This document shows, piece after piece, positions 8,307 through 21,169 of a DNA stretch of 64,000 bases. The notes under the pieces were generated by a model that worked only from the letters and a program-made list of their open reading frames with translations, made no database searches and was not told the origin of the DNA. The first letter of the stretch is position 1. Every line of letters begins with the position of its first letter. The position numbers and the translations under genes were made by a program. The stretch lies in NCBI RefSeq assembly GCF_035944375.1, contig NZ_DASZBE010000025.1, one strand, 5' to 3'. Origin of the DNA: Allobosea sp035944375. GTDB lineage: Bacteria; Pseudomonadota; Alphaproteobacteria; Rhizobiales; Beijerinckiaceae.

Positions 8307-9056
8307 ATGGTATCGTCATTCTGGGGAGCGCTCGGCGGCGGCGGCCTCGGCCTCGTGCTCGGCGGCCCCCTCGGCGCCCTTCTCGGCGCGCTCGCGGGCC
8401 ATATGCTGGTCGATCGCGAAGGCGCGCCCTTCGGCGCTGCGCCGCGCGAACTCGTCTTCACCACTGGCCTCGTCGCGCTCGCCGCCAAGATGGCGCGCTC
8501 GGACGGAGTGGTGACGCGCGACGAGGTCGCCGCCTTCCGGCGGATCGTCGCCGTCCCGCCCGAGCAGCAGGCGCGCATCGAGATGCTGTTCGACCTGGCC
8601 AAGCAGACCAGCGCCGGCTTCGAGGCCTATGCCGGGCAGATCGCCGAGAGCTTTCGCGACGAGCCAGCCCTGCTCGAGGATGTGCTCGACGGGCTTTTCC
8701 TGATCGCCGCCGCCGATGGTGCGATCCACCAGGACGAGCATGCCTATCTGCGCGATGTGGCGACGATCTTCGGCATCGAGGAGGCTGATTTCGCCCGCAT
8801 CGAGGCCCGCCATGTCCGCCGCGCCGACGATCCCTATCTCGTTCTGGGCGCCAGCCGCGAAATGTCCGACGACGAGATCAAGCGGCACTACCGCCGGCTC
8901 GTGGCCGAGAACCACCCCGATCGCGAGATCGCCCGCGGCCTGCCCGAAGAAGCGGTTGCCATCGCCACGAGGCGCCTGGCCGCGATCAACGCCGCCTGGG
9001 ACCGGATCGAGCGCGAACGCGGCCTGCGGGCGCGGCTGACGAGCACCCCGGCATGA
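8307..9056 (+). CDS. DjlA-like membrane J-domain protein (TerB + DnaJ)
   Basis: A 249-residue protein with the DjlA layout. A glycine-rich hydrophobic N-terminus (about 4-32) can sit in the membrane. A TerB-like helical domain follows (about 45-165; two copies of an acidic D-G motif, SDGVVTRDE and ADGAIHQDE), then a C-terminal J domain with HPD in AENHPDR. It would recruit DnaK at the membrane. The ATG chosen follows a GGGGGAG ribosome site; a longer frame adds 53 residues unlike the family. Its stop overlaps the start of the amidase gene (ATGA), so the two are probably coupled. Confidence 0.86.
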   Translation: MVSSFWGALGGGGLGLVLGGPLGALLGALAGHMLVDREGAPFGAAPRELVFTTGLVALAAKMARSDGVVTRDEVAAFRRIVAVPPEQQARIEMLFDLAKQTSAGFEAYAGQIAESFRDEPALLEDVLDGLFLIAAADGAIHQDEHAYLRDVATIFGIEEADFARIEARHVRRADDPYLVLGASREMSDDEIKRHYRRLVAENHPDREIARGLPEEAVAIATRRLAAINAAWDRIERERGLRARLTSTPA

Positions 9057-9841
9057 GCCGCGACGCTACCCCCGACAGCCGCTTCGCCGCCAAGGTCTTC
9101 CCCTCCCCCAACCATGGCGAGCGCAAGGGTGGGGCCGATGGCGCGCCGCGCCGGCCCGACATGCTGATCCTGCACTACACCGGCATGCGCGATGCCGGCG
9201 AAGCCCTGCAATGGCTGTGCAACCCGGTCTCGCAGGTCTCCTCGCACTACTTCGTCTTCGAGAACGGCCACACGCTCCAGCTCGTGCCGGAGGCGCGCCG
9301 CGCCTGGCATGCCGGCGCCTCGCACTGGGCCGGCGAGAGCGACATCAACTCCTGCTCGATCGGGATCGAGATCGCCAATCCCGGCCATCCCGGCGGCCTG
9401 CCCGATTTCCCGGAGGAGCAGATCGCCGCCACGCTGAACCTCTGCCGCGACATCTGCGAGCGCTGGGCCATCCCGCCTGAGCGCGTTCTCGCCCATTCCG
9501 ATGTCGCCCCGGGCCGCAAGATCGACCCCGGCGAGAGATTCCCCTGGCGCCATTTTGCGCAAGGCGGCGTCGGCCTCTGGAGCGAACCCGCCCCGATCCG
9601 CAGCGGCCGCTTCTTCGCCCGCGGAGACTCAGGCCAGCCGGTCGAGGCGCTGCAGGCGATGTTCGCGATGCTGGGCTACGGCGTCGCGGTCGACGGCCTC
9701 TATGACGAGAAGCTGGAAGCGATCGTCGCCGCCTTCCAGCGCCACTGGCGCCCCGAAAAAGTCGACGGCGTCGCCGACGCCTCGACGATCACGACGCTGC
9801 GGGATCTGCTGGCGGCGACGCAGGGGGGAAGGACGGGGTGA
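9053..9841 (+). CDS. N-acetylmuramoyl-L-alanine amidase with peptidoglycan-binding domain
   Basis: This amidase cuts the bond between MurNAc and L-Ala in peptidoglycan or anhydro-muropeptides. The 262-residue product has an Amidase_2 (AmpD-like) domain with zinc-ligand candidates in LHYTGM (about residue 42), WHAGAS (about 84) and AHSDVAPGRK (about 146), then a C-terminal PG_binding_1 domain (about 185-255). No signal peptide is evident, which suggests a cytoplasmic AmpD-like role in muropeptide recycling or an unusual export route. It starts within the stop of the J-protein gene. Confidence 0.9.
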   Translation: MSRDATPDSRFAAKVFPSPNHGERKGGADGAPRRPDMLILHYTGMRDAGEALQWLCNPVSQVSSHYFVFENGHTLQLVPEARRAWHAGASHWAGESDINSCSIGIEIANPGHPGGLPDFPEEQIAATLNLCRDICERWAIPPERVLAHSDVAPGRKIDPGERFPWRHFAQGGVGLWSEPAPIRSGRFFARGDSGQPVEALQAMFAMLGYGVAVDGLYDEKLEAIVAAFQRHWRPEKVDGVADASTITTLRDLLAATQGGRTG

Positions 9842-9974
9842 CCCATCTCCCCCGCATCGTCCGAAACAACGCGAAACCTGCCTCTTCCCAACATTGCGGT
9901 AAGTTAACTCGCCGCCGAACCGGGATTCTGGCATGTTGCGGCGGCTGAAGGACGTCGGCCATGCCGACGCGACG

Positions 9975-11669
9975 ATGGGGACCAATTTGCGCAAGTGGTT
10001 GATCGGAACGGGTGTCGTGGCCGTGCTCGCGGCCGGCGGCTACTGGGCGTGGCGTCCGGCCGGCGGTCCCTCCAGCGAGGCGGCCTACCGGACGGCCCCG
10101 ATCGACCGCGGCCAGATCACCGCCGCCGTGCGCGCCACCGGCACGCTGACGCCGATGACGACCGTGCTGGTCGGCTCGCAGCTGTCCGGCCAGATCGTCG
10201 AGATCCTCGCCGACTATAACTCGCAGGTAAAGGCCGGCCAGGTTGTCGCGCGGCTCAACAGCGACCAGATCAGGACCCGCCGCGACGCCGCCCAGGCCGA
10301 TGTGATGCAGGCGCGGGCCGATCTCCTGGTCAAGCGCGCCCAACTCGACCGCGCCCGCTCCACCCGGCTCAAGGCCAATTCGACGGTCAAGGATCTGGAG
10401 GCGCAGCGAGACCGCACCGCCGCCCAGCTTGCGGATGCAAGGCGCACCTTCGAGCGCCAGAGCGAACTCTTCAAGCGCAACACCGGCTCGCAGCAGGCGC
10501 TCGACACGGCCAGCACCCAGGTCGAGGTCCAGGTTGCGACGCTGGCCTCCAGCGAGGCGCAGATCGCCTCGGCCAAGGCCGAGCTCAACGGGCTCGACGC
10601 CGATATCCTGCTCGCGGAAGGGCAGGTGAAATCCGGCGAGGCGCTGATCGCGCAGCGCGAGGCCAAGCTGAAGGATATCCTGATCGATCTTGAGCGCACC
10701 GACATCCGCTCGCCCGTCGATGGCGTCGTCGTGCAGCGCCAGGTCGATCTCGGCCAGACCGTCGCCGCATCGCTCTCGACGCCGACCCTGTTCCAGATCG
10801 CGCAGGACCTGCGCACCATCGACATCTACGCCAATGTCGACGAGGCCGATGTCGGGCGCCTCAAGGCCGGCCAGCCCAGCACCTTCACCGTCAACGCCTA
10901 CCCCAACCGCACCTTCGAGGGCCGCGTCGAGATGGTGCGCCTCGGTGCGCAGACGATCCAGAACGTCGTCACCTATACCGGCGTGATCCGGGTCGAGAAC
11001 GCCGACATGGCGCTACTGCCGGGCATGACCGCCAATCTCCAGGTCGTTACCGAGGACCGGCGCGACGTGCTGCGCATCGCCAACGCGGCGCTGCGCTTCC
11101 GCCCCGCCGGCGCCGGCGCGCTCAGCCCCGCGCCCGCAACGCCGGGCGCTGCCGCCGTCGCGCAGGGCGCCGCGGCCGGGCGCGGCGCCGCCCAGGCGAT
11201 GGCATTGCGCGAACGCATCGAGACCGAGTTGCAGCCGACGCCGGAGCAGAAGCAGGCGATCGCCGCCATCATGCAGGAGCGCCGCGCCGGCTTTCGCGAG
11301 GCCATGGCCGGGCTGACCGAGGAGGAGCGCCGCGCGGTCTTCCGCAAGGCCCGCGCCGACATGATCGCCAAGATCGCCGCCGTGCTCGATCCAGAGCGCA
11401 AGGCGAAGTTCGAGGCGATGATGCAGGGGGGACGCGCCGCGCCGCAGCAGGGCACGCCCGGCCGCGTCTATGTGCTCGACGATGACGGCCGCCCGCGCGC
11501 GGTGCCGGTCATGCTCGGCCCGACCGACGGCGCCTATACCGAGCTGCTCTCCGGCGACCTGCAGGAAGGCCAGGCGGTGGTCATCGGCGGCGGGCCGCGC
11601 CCGTCGGCCGCCGCCCAGTCAACGCCCGCCCGTCCGCCGATGCGCGGCGGCCCGCCCCGGCTGTTCTGA
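9975..11669 (+). CDS. MacA-like periplasmic adaptor of an ABC efflux system, with inserted helical segment
   Basis: A membrane-fusion protein linking an inner-membrane ABC exporter to an outer-membrane channel. The 564-residue product has an N-terminal membrane anchor (about 7-24), lipoyl/barrel-sandwich halves around a long coiled-coil hairpin (about 90-225), and a beta-barrel region. Residues 409-483 interrupt the C-terminal part with a charged helical segment (TPEQKQAI, LTEEERRAVF, LDPERKAKF) resembling Spy/CpxP LTxxQ repeats. This makes the protein far longer than the roughly 370 residues of E. coli MacA. An upstream ATG at 9933 is possible. The macB-like genes follow. Confidence 0.88.
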   Translation: MGTNLRKWLIGTGVVAVLAAGGYWAWRPAGGPSSEAAYRTAPIDRGQITAAVRATGTLTPMTTVLVGSQLSGQIVEILADYNSQVKAGQVVARLNSDQIRTRRDAAQADVMQARADLLVKRAQLDRARSTRLKANSTVKDLEAQRDRTAAQLADARRTFERQSELFKRNTGSQQALDTASTQVEVQVATLASSEAQIASAKAELNGLDADILLAEGQVKSGEALIAQREAKLKDILIDLERTDIRSPVDGVVVQRQVDLGQTVAASLSTPTLFQIAQDLRTIDIYANVDEADVGRLKAGQPSTFTVNAYPNRTFEGRVEMVRLGAQTIQNVVTYTGVIRVENADMALLPGMTANLQVVTEDRRDVLRIANAALRFRPAGAGALSPAPATPGAAAVAQGAAAGRGAAQAMALRERIETELQPTPEQKQAIAAIMQERRAGFREAMAGLTEEERRAVFRKARADMIAKIAAVLDPERKAKFEAMMQGGRAAPQQGTPGRVYVLDDDGRPRAVPVMLGPTDGAYTELLSGDLQEGQAVVIGGGPRPSAAAQSTPARPPMRGGPPRLF

Positions 11670-11699
11670 TGGCGATTGCGAAAGCGCTTGCCCTGCCCT

Positions 11700-11740
11700 G
11701 TCGTTCCGGGGCGTCGCGCAGCGGCGAACCCGGAATGACG
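11700..11740. repeat. REP-like palindrome between the adaptor and ATPase genes
   Basis: The arms TCGTTCCGGG (11701-11710) and CCCGGAATGA (11729-11738) pair with one mismatch around a GC-rich loop. The sequence resembles the short intergenic palindromes (GTCATTCCGGG type) scattered in Rhizobiales genomes. It lies inside a probable operon, so it may affect mRNA stability rather than end transcription. There is no T-run after it. Confidence 0.6.
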
Positions 11741-11754
11741 AGAGGGAGCATGCG

Positions 11755-12512
11755 ATGCCCCTGATCGAAGCCCGCGACCTCTCCCGCGTCTACGACCTCG
11801 ATTCCGGCCGCGTCACCGCGCTCGACCGCGTCTCGCTCGACATCGAGGCGGGCGACCTCGTCGCCGTGATGGGCCCCTCCGGCTCGGGCAAATCCACCTT
11901 CATGAACCTGATCGGCTGCCTCGACCGGCCGAGCGGCGGGCATTACCGGCTCGACGGCGTCGCCGTCGAAACGCTCGGCAGCGATGGCCTCGCGGAATTG
12001 CGCAACCGCAAGCTCGGCTTCGTCTTCCAGCAGTTCAACCTGCTGCCGCGCGTCGACGCCTGCGCCAATGTCGAATTGCCGATGGTCTATGCCGGGGCCG
12101 ACCGCAAGACGCGGCGCCAGCGCGCGCTCGCCGCGCTCGGCCGCGTCGGCTTGGGCGAGCGCGCCCATCACCGCCCGATGCAGCTCTCGGGCGGGCAACA
12201 GCAGCGCGTGGCGATCGCCCGTGCGCTGGTCAACGAGCCGCGCCTGTTGCTGGCCGACGAGCCGACCGGTGCGCTCGACAGCCGCACCGCGCTGGAGATC
12301 CTCGCGCTTTTCCAGGACCTCAACCGCGAGGGCGTCACCGTCGTCCTCGTCACCCATGACGCCGAGGTCGCGCGCCACGCCCGCCGCGTCATCCGCTTCC
12401 GCGACGGACGGCTCCTCAGCGACCAGCGGCAGGAGGCGGCCGACGCCCGCGCGGCGCTGCTGGCTCTCGATGCCCACACGGCAGCTCCGGAACCCCTGCC
12501 GGAGACTGCCGC

Positions 12513-12516
<4 letters not shown>
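11755..12516 (+). CDS. MacB-type ABC transporter ATPase
   Basis: The ATP-hydrolysing subunit of a MacAB/LolCDE-type exporter. The 253-residue product has Walker A GPSGSGKST (about 40-48), the signature LSGGQQQRV, and Walker B LLLADEPTGALD followed by the H-loop VTHD. The ATG follows a GAGGGAG ribosome site; an open extension upstream lies over the adaptor gene and the palindrome and is not coding. Unlike E. coli MacB, the ATPase and permease are separate proteins here, as in many alphaproteobacteria. Its stop overlaps the permease start. Confidence 0.93.
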
Positions 12517-13745
<1,229 letters not shown>

Positions 13746-13842
13746 AGGGCCTCTCTTTCGCCGAGTGCGGAAAGGGGCGTTTAACCCGACGCCTCTAACG
13801 TGCTCGTCGAGATGCCTACCCCCTGAGGGGATTTCCAACTTG

Positions 13843-14784
13843 ATGCTCGACACGACCCTCGCCAAGCACTCCGGCAATCCCGCAGGACTCTATCAGGAGG
13901 CCCTTTCGGGACCGGGCGGCGCGTGGTCATGCGATCTCAAGACCGAAATCGTGACCTGGACCGACGGCGTCTATGACCTGTTCGGCATCCAGCGCGGCCT
14001 GACATTGCACCGCTCGATGACGCTCGACGTCTACCAGAGCCAGAGCCGCAGCGAGATGGATCGTCAGCGGGCCGCCGCGATCCGCAGCGGCAAGGGCTTC
14101 GTGCTGGATTGCCAGCTTCGCTCGGGCGGCCGCAGCCGCTGGATGCGCCTGCGCGTCGGCGTCGGGTTCGACCAGGGCCGGGCGATCCGGGTCTTCGGCT
14201 CCAAGCAGGACGTCACGGCCGAAAAGAAGATGTGGGACGGTCTTGTCACCGTCGCGGGCCATGACCCGCTGAGCGGGCTGACGAACCGGCGCGCCTTCGA
14301 GGAGGCCACACGCGAGCTCAGCCGCCACGCCGATGGCCAGCACGGCTTTGCCCTCGCCGTGCTGTCGATCGACGATTTCGAGACGCTGCGGGCCCGCCAC
14401 GGCCATGACGGCGCGCTGGACTGTCTGCGCTGCCTGGGCGAGCGGCTCGCGCGGCAGTTTCCCGATGCGATCCTCGTCTCCCGGATCGGCGGGGCCGAAT
14501 TCGCCCTCTTGCTGCGCATCGGCGCCGCTGGAATGCTCGAGGCCATGCTCGGCAGTGCCCATCGCCTGCTGGCCCGCCCGATCCCGCACGGAAGCGGGGC
14601 GATCGAACTCGGCCTGTCGGTCGGAGCGGCCCTGCTCAAGCCGTCTCACCGCGACGACCCGAAGCGGCTTTTCGCCGAGGCCGATTCCGCGCTTTACGTC
14701 GCGCGGGCGGCGGGCAGCAACTGTGTGCGTGTCTTCGACGGCATGATCGCGCGGCCGGTGCCGGCCGCGCGCGCACCGAACTGA
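13843..14784 (+). CDS. PAS-GGDEF protein with degenerate GGAEF active site
   Basis: A 313-residue soluble protein with a PAS domain (about 25-135) and a GGDEF domain (about 145-305). The entry block DPLSGLTNRRAF is normal, but the catalytic loop reads IGGAEFALL. The acidic third residue of GGDEF/GGEEF is replaced by Ala, so cyclic-di-GMP synthesis is probably lost and the domain may be a GTP or c-di-GMP sensor. No EAL domain and no membrane segment. The ATG at 13843 places the PAS domain near the N-terminus; a start 26 codons earlier is open but lacks support. It stands alone after the exporter genes. Confidence 0.85.
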   Translation: MLDTTLAKHSGNPAGLYQEALSGPGGAWSCDLKTEIVTWTDGVYDLFGIQRGLTLHRSMTLDVYQSQSRSEMDRQRAAAIRSGKGFVLDCQLRSGGRSRWMRLRVGVGFDQGRAIRVFGSKQDVTAEKKMWDGLVTVAGHDPLSGLTNRRAFEEATRELSRHADGQHGFALAVLSIDDFETLRARHGHDGALDCLRCLGERLARQFPDAILVSRIGGAEFALLLRIGAAGMLEAMLGSAHRLLARPIPHGSGAIELGLSVGAALLKPSHRDDPKRLFAEADSALYVARAAGSNCVRVFDGMIARPVPAARAPN

Positions 14785-14790
14785 AGGGGC

Positions 14791-15360
14791 TCAGCCCTTC
14801 ACGCTCCTGACCACGTCGGCGACATTCGCGCCGAAGGCCTCGGCCGTCTTCAGATCGCCGGGGATCATCTCGTCAACGCCGGCATCGGAGGGCGAGACCA
14901 CCAGCAGACCCTGATAGCCGCCGAGATTGTTGAGGTCGTCGCGGGTGCTCGCCTTGGCATTGGAGGGGTGCATCCCCGTGCCGGTCCAGAGCATCTTATG
15001 CTGGGCGGCCAGCAAAGCGAGATAGGCGATGGTCGAGCCCTTGTCGCCGTTCAGCGTCGCGGAATTGGTGAAGCCGGCCGCGATCTTGCCCTTCCAGTCC
15101 ATCGTGTACCAGGGCTTGCTGGAGGCGTCGGCGAACTTTTTGAACTGCCAGGAGACGCTGCCCATATAGGTCGGCGAACCGAAGACGATGCCGTCCGCCG
15201 CCTTGAGCGTGGCCCAGGCCGATTCCGGCAGGTTGCCGTCGGCATCGATAGCGACCAGATCGACGCTGGCGCCCGTGCCGCGCGCGCCCTTGGCGACATA
15301 CTCGGCGACCCTGGCCGTATGGCCGTAGCCGGAATGGAAAACGATCGCGATCTGGGTCAT
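14791..15360 (-). CDS. Flavodoxin-like NAD(P)H oxidoreductase (WrbA-related)
   Basis: A 189-residue FMN-binding protein. The phosphate-binding loop FHSGYGHTARVAEYV (about 7-21) and the isoalloxazine loop GSPTYMGSVSWQFKKF (about 70-85) are those of WrbA and related flavodoxin-fold quinone reductases. It would reduce quinones by two electrons in the cytoplasm. The ATG has a GGAGGC ribosome site 4-9 bases upstream; an earlier in-frame ATG adds 24 unrelated residues. Its 3' end faces the GGDEF gene, with only a small GAAGGG/CCCTTC hairpin between them. Confidence 0.82.
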   Translation of the reverse strand: MTQIAIVFHSGYGHTARVAEYVAKGARGTGASVDLVAIDADGNLPESAWATLKAADGIVFGSPTYMGSVSWQFKKFADASSKPWYTMDWKGKIAAGFTNSATLNGDKGSTIAYLALLAAQHKMLWTGTGMHPSNAKASTRDDLNNLGGYQGLLVVSPSDAGVDEMIPGDLKTAEAFGANVADVVRSVKG

Positions 15361-15485
15361 GGGTGCCTCCTGAGGAACGATCCGTAGGGTGGCGTGAAGA
15401 TGTTGCAGCGCAGCGACGTCCGCAATGGCCAAACGATTGCCCCCGTGCAGGTTCCGGATGGCACCGGCGCAATGCCGGCCGCGGT

Positions 15486-15920
15486 TCAGCCGAGCGGCCG
15501 GACGAAGACGACGTTCTCGTCGAGCGAGCGACCGGTCTCGCGCCAGCCATGCCGGCGATAGAAGCGCTCCGCCCTCGTGCCCGCGCCGGTGGTGAGATGG
15601 GCCTGAACGATGCCGGCCGACGCCAGCGCAGCCAGCGCTGCATCGAGCAGCGCCCGGCCATGGCCCTGCCCTTCATGGGCCGGATCGACGAACAGCGCCC
15701 AGATCAGCCCCGTCTGGGGATTGGCGCAGGTGAAGCCGGCGATCTCGCCATCGGCTTCCGACACCAGGAAGATCGCCTGTTCGCGATACCAGGCGACCTC
15801 GGCCTCGGTCACCCGCGAGGGATCCGACAGCACGTTCTCGCGCACGCCCATGCGGATCGCATGGATGCGCGGCTGGTCGGCCGGCATCGCCTTGCGGATC
15901 ATGGGCGAGGCCCCGCTCAT
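15486..15920 (-). CDS. GNAT-family N-acetyltransferase
   Basis: A 144-residue acetyltransferase of the GNAT fold. The acetyl-CoA loop is seen in VDPAHEGQGHGRALLDA (about 76-92), and the C-terminal RFYRRHGW block is the usual final strand region. It begins inside the stop of the phnA-like gene (ATGA), so both are probably co-transcribed. The substrate cannot be told. Confidence 0.85.
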   Translation of the reverse strand: MSGASPMIRKAMPADQPRIHAIRMGVRENVLSDPSRVTEAEVAWYREQAIFLVSEADGEIAGFTCANPQTGLIWALFVDPAHEGQGHGRALLDAALAALASAGIVQAHLTTGAGTRAERFYRRHGWRETGRSLDENVVFVRPLG

Positions 15921-16219
15921 CCGCGCTTGCGCACGAATTCGGTGCGCAGCACGAGGCCGCGGATGGTCTCGTGCCGGCAATCGATCTCCTCGGGGTCGTC
16001 GGTGAGCCGGATCGAGCGGATGACCGTGCCCTGCTTCAGCGTCTGGCCGGCGCCCTTGACCTTGAGATCCTTGATCAGGACGACGGAATCGCCATCGGCC
16101 AGCGTGTTGCCAGCGGCATCACGAACGACGACGCTGTCGGGTGCGGCCGCGGCGGCCATCTCGGAGGCGGGACGCCACTCGCCCGTCACCTCGTCATAGA
16201 CGTAGTCGTCGTCAGCCAT
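15917..16219 (-). CDS. PhnA/YjdM-domain protein, short form
   Basis: A 100-residue protein with the PhnA C-terminal SH3-like domain: GDSVVLIKDLKVKGAG (about 43-58), LKQGTVIRSIRL and the final VLRTEFVRKR. The N-terminal zinc-ribbon part found in the longer YjdM proteins is absent; the short lead instead has a YDEVTGEWRP segment. The old name links it to alkylphosphonates, but the family is not part of C-P lyase and its function is unclear. It is the first gene of a pair with the acetyltransferase. Confidence 0.8.
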   Translation of the reverse strand: MADDDYVYDEVTGEWRPASEMAAAAAPDSVVVRDAAGNTLADGDSVVLIKDLKVKGAGQTLKQGTVIRSIRLTDDPEEIDCRHETIRGLVLRTEFVRKRG

Positions 16220-16330
16220 GTCCGGTCCGTTCCGTTTATGCGGTCGGGCCAGCCGGCCCCTGCGGGGCTATACGCCGCCCCGCCCTCATTCAACAAGAGC
16301 GGACTGTGAAACCCGCGGCAGCCGGGAGCC

Positions 16331-20086
<3,756 letters not shown>

Positions 20087-20128
20087 CGTCACGCTTTCAT
20101 CGAACCCGGATCAGCTCGAACAATCCTC

Positions 20129-20248
20129 AGCCCTCATCCTGAGGAGCACTTCGCAGAAGTGCGTCTCGAAGGATGCTCCAGATGGTTCCGGAGCCTCCTG
20201 GACCATCCTTCGAGACGCCGCCTGTTGCGGCTCCTCAGGATGAGGGCT
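20129..20248. repeat. Nested hairpin repeat between metF and metH
   Basis: Two perfect inverted repeats sit one inside the other. The outer arms are 19 bases, AGCCCTCATCCTGAGGAGC at 20129-20147 and its complement at 20230-20248. The inner arms are 15 bases, GCGTCTCGAAGGATG at 20161-20175 and its complement at 20204-20218. The whole could fold into one long stem with a loop near 20190. The motifs CCTCATCCTGAGGAGC and GTCTCGAAGGATG belong to a mosaic repeat widespread in Rhizobiales. It may act as an mRNA processing or attenuation site between the two met genes. Confidence 0.85.
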
Positions 20249-20257
20249 CGTTAAAAA

Positions 20258-21169
20258 TCACTCCGCCGCCACAGCCTGCGCTGCCACCTTCTCGGGCTTC
20301 ACCCCGGCGAGATGGCAGATCGCATAGACCAGATCGGCTTTATTCATCGTGTAGAAGTGCAGGTCGCCGACGCCGCGATCGATCAGGTCCAGCACCTGCT
20401 CGGCGCAGACCGCTGCCGCGACGAGCCGGCGCGTCGCGGCATCCTCCTCCAGACCCTCGAAGCGGTCGGCGAGCCATTGCGGCACGCTCGCTCCTGTCTT
20501 GCGGGCGAAATTGGCGGTCTGCTTGAAGTTCTGGACGGGCACGATGCCGGGCAGGATCGGGATGTCGATCCCGGCGGCACGGACCTTGTCGAGATAGCGG
20601 AAATAGACGTCGTTATCGAAGAAGAACTGGGTGATCGCCCGCGTCGCCCCGGCATCGACCTTCATCTTCAGCGCGTCGATGTCGGCCTCCAGCGAGGCCG
20701 CTTCGGGGTGCTTCTCCGGATAGGCCGAGACCGTGACCTCGAAATCGCCGATGCGCTTCAGGCCCGCCACGAGATCCGAGGTCTGGTGATAACCTTGCGG
20801 ATGCGGCTCGTAGACCGTGCCGAGCCCGCCCGCCGGGTCGCCGCGCAGCGCCACGACATGGCGCACGCCGGCCTCCCAATAGCCGCGGATGACCTCGTCG
20901 ACCTCGTCGCGGGAGGCGGAGACGCAGGTGAGATGCGCCGCCGGCTTCAGGCCGGTCTCCTCGACCATGCGCTTGACGGTGGCGTGGGTGCGCTCGCGCG
21001 TCGAGCCGCCGGCGCCATAGGTCACCGAGACGAAGGACGGCGCCAGCGGCTCCAGCCGGCGCACGCTCTCCCAGAGCGAGACCTCCATCTCGGCCGTCTT
21101 GGGCGGGAAGAACTCGAAAGAAATCTTCGGGCGGCGGGAGCCATGCCGGCTCGGGCGGAACGCGTTCAT
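20258..21169 (-). CDS. metF: 5,10-methylenetetrahydrofolate reductase
   Basis: MetF uses FAD and NADH to make 5-methyltetrahydrofolate, the methyl donor for MetH just downstream. The 303-residue product has the barrel start KISFEFFPPKT with the family's catalytic Glu, the block FVSVTYGAGGSTRERT, and the TRAITQFFFDND region typical of bacterial MetF. Its ATG overlaps the stop of the upstream ArsR-methyltransferase gene (TGATG), so regulator and enzyme share a transcript. Context and motifs agree, making this call firm. Confidence 0.97.
   Translation of the reverse strand: MNAFRPSRHGSRRPKISFEFFPPKTAEMEVSLWESVRRLEPLAPSFVSVTYGAGGSTRERTHATVKRMVEETGLKPAAHLTCVSASRDEVDEVIRGYWEAGVRHVVALRGDPAGGLGTVYEPHPQGYHQTSDLVAGLKRIGDFEVTVSAYPEKHPEAASLEADIDALKMKVDAGATRAITQFFFDNDVYFRYLDKVRAAGIDIPILPGIVPVQNFKQTANFARKTGASVPQWLADRFEGLEEDAATRRLVAAAVCAEQVLDLIDRGVGDLHFYTMNKADLVYAICHLAGVKPEKVAAQAVAAE

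Noticed and set aside
9053..9841. Amidase as a phage endolysin
   Set aside because: There are no phage genes nearby. Coupling to a DjlA-like chromosomal gene and AmpD-like layout point to a housekeeping role.
20093..20257. A SAM or cobalamin riboswitch before metH
   Set aside because: The structured sequence there is a repeat-type hairpin without riboswitch core motifs.
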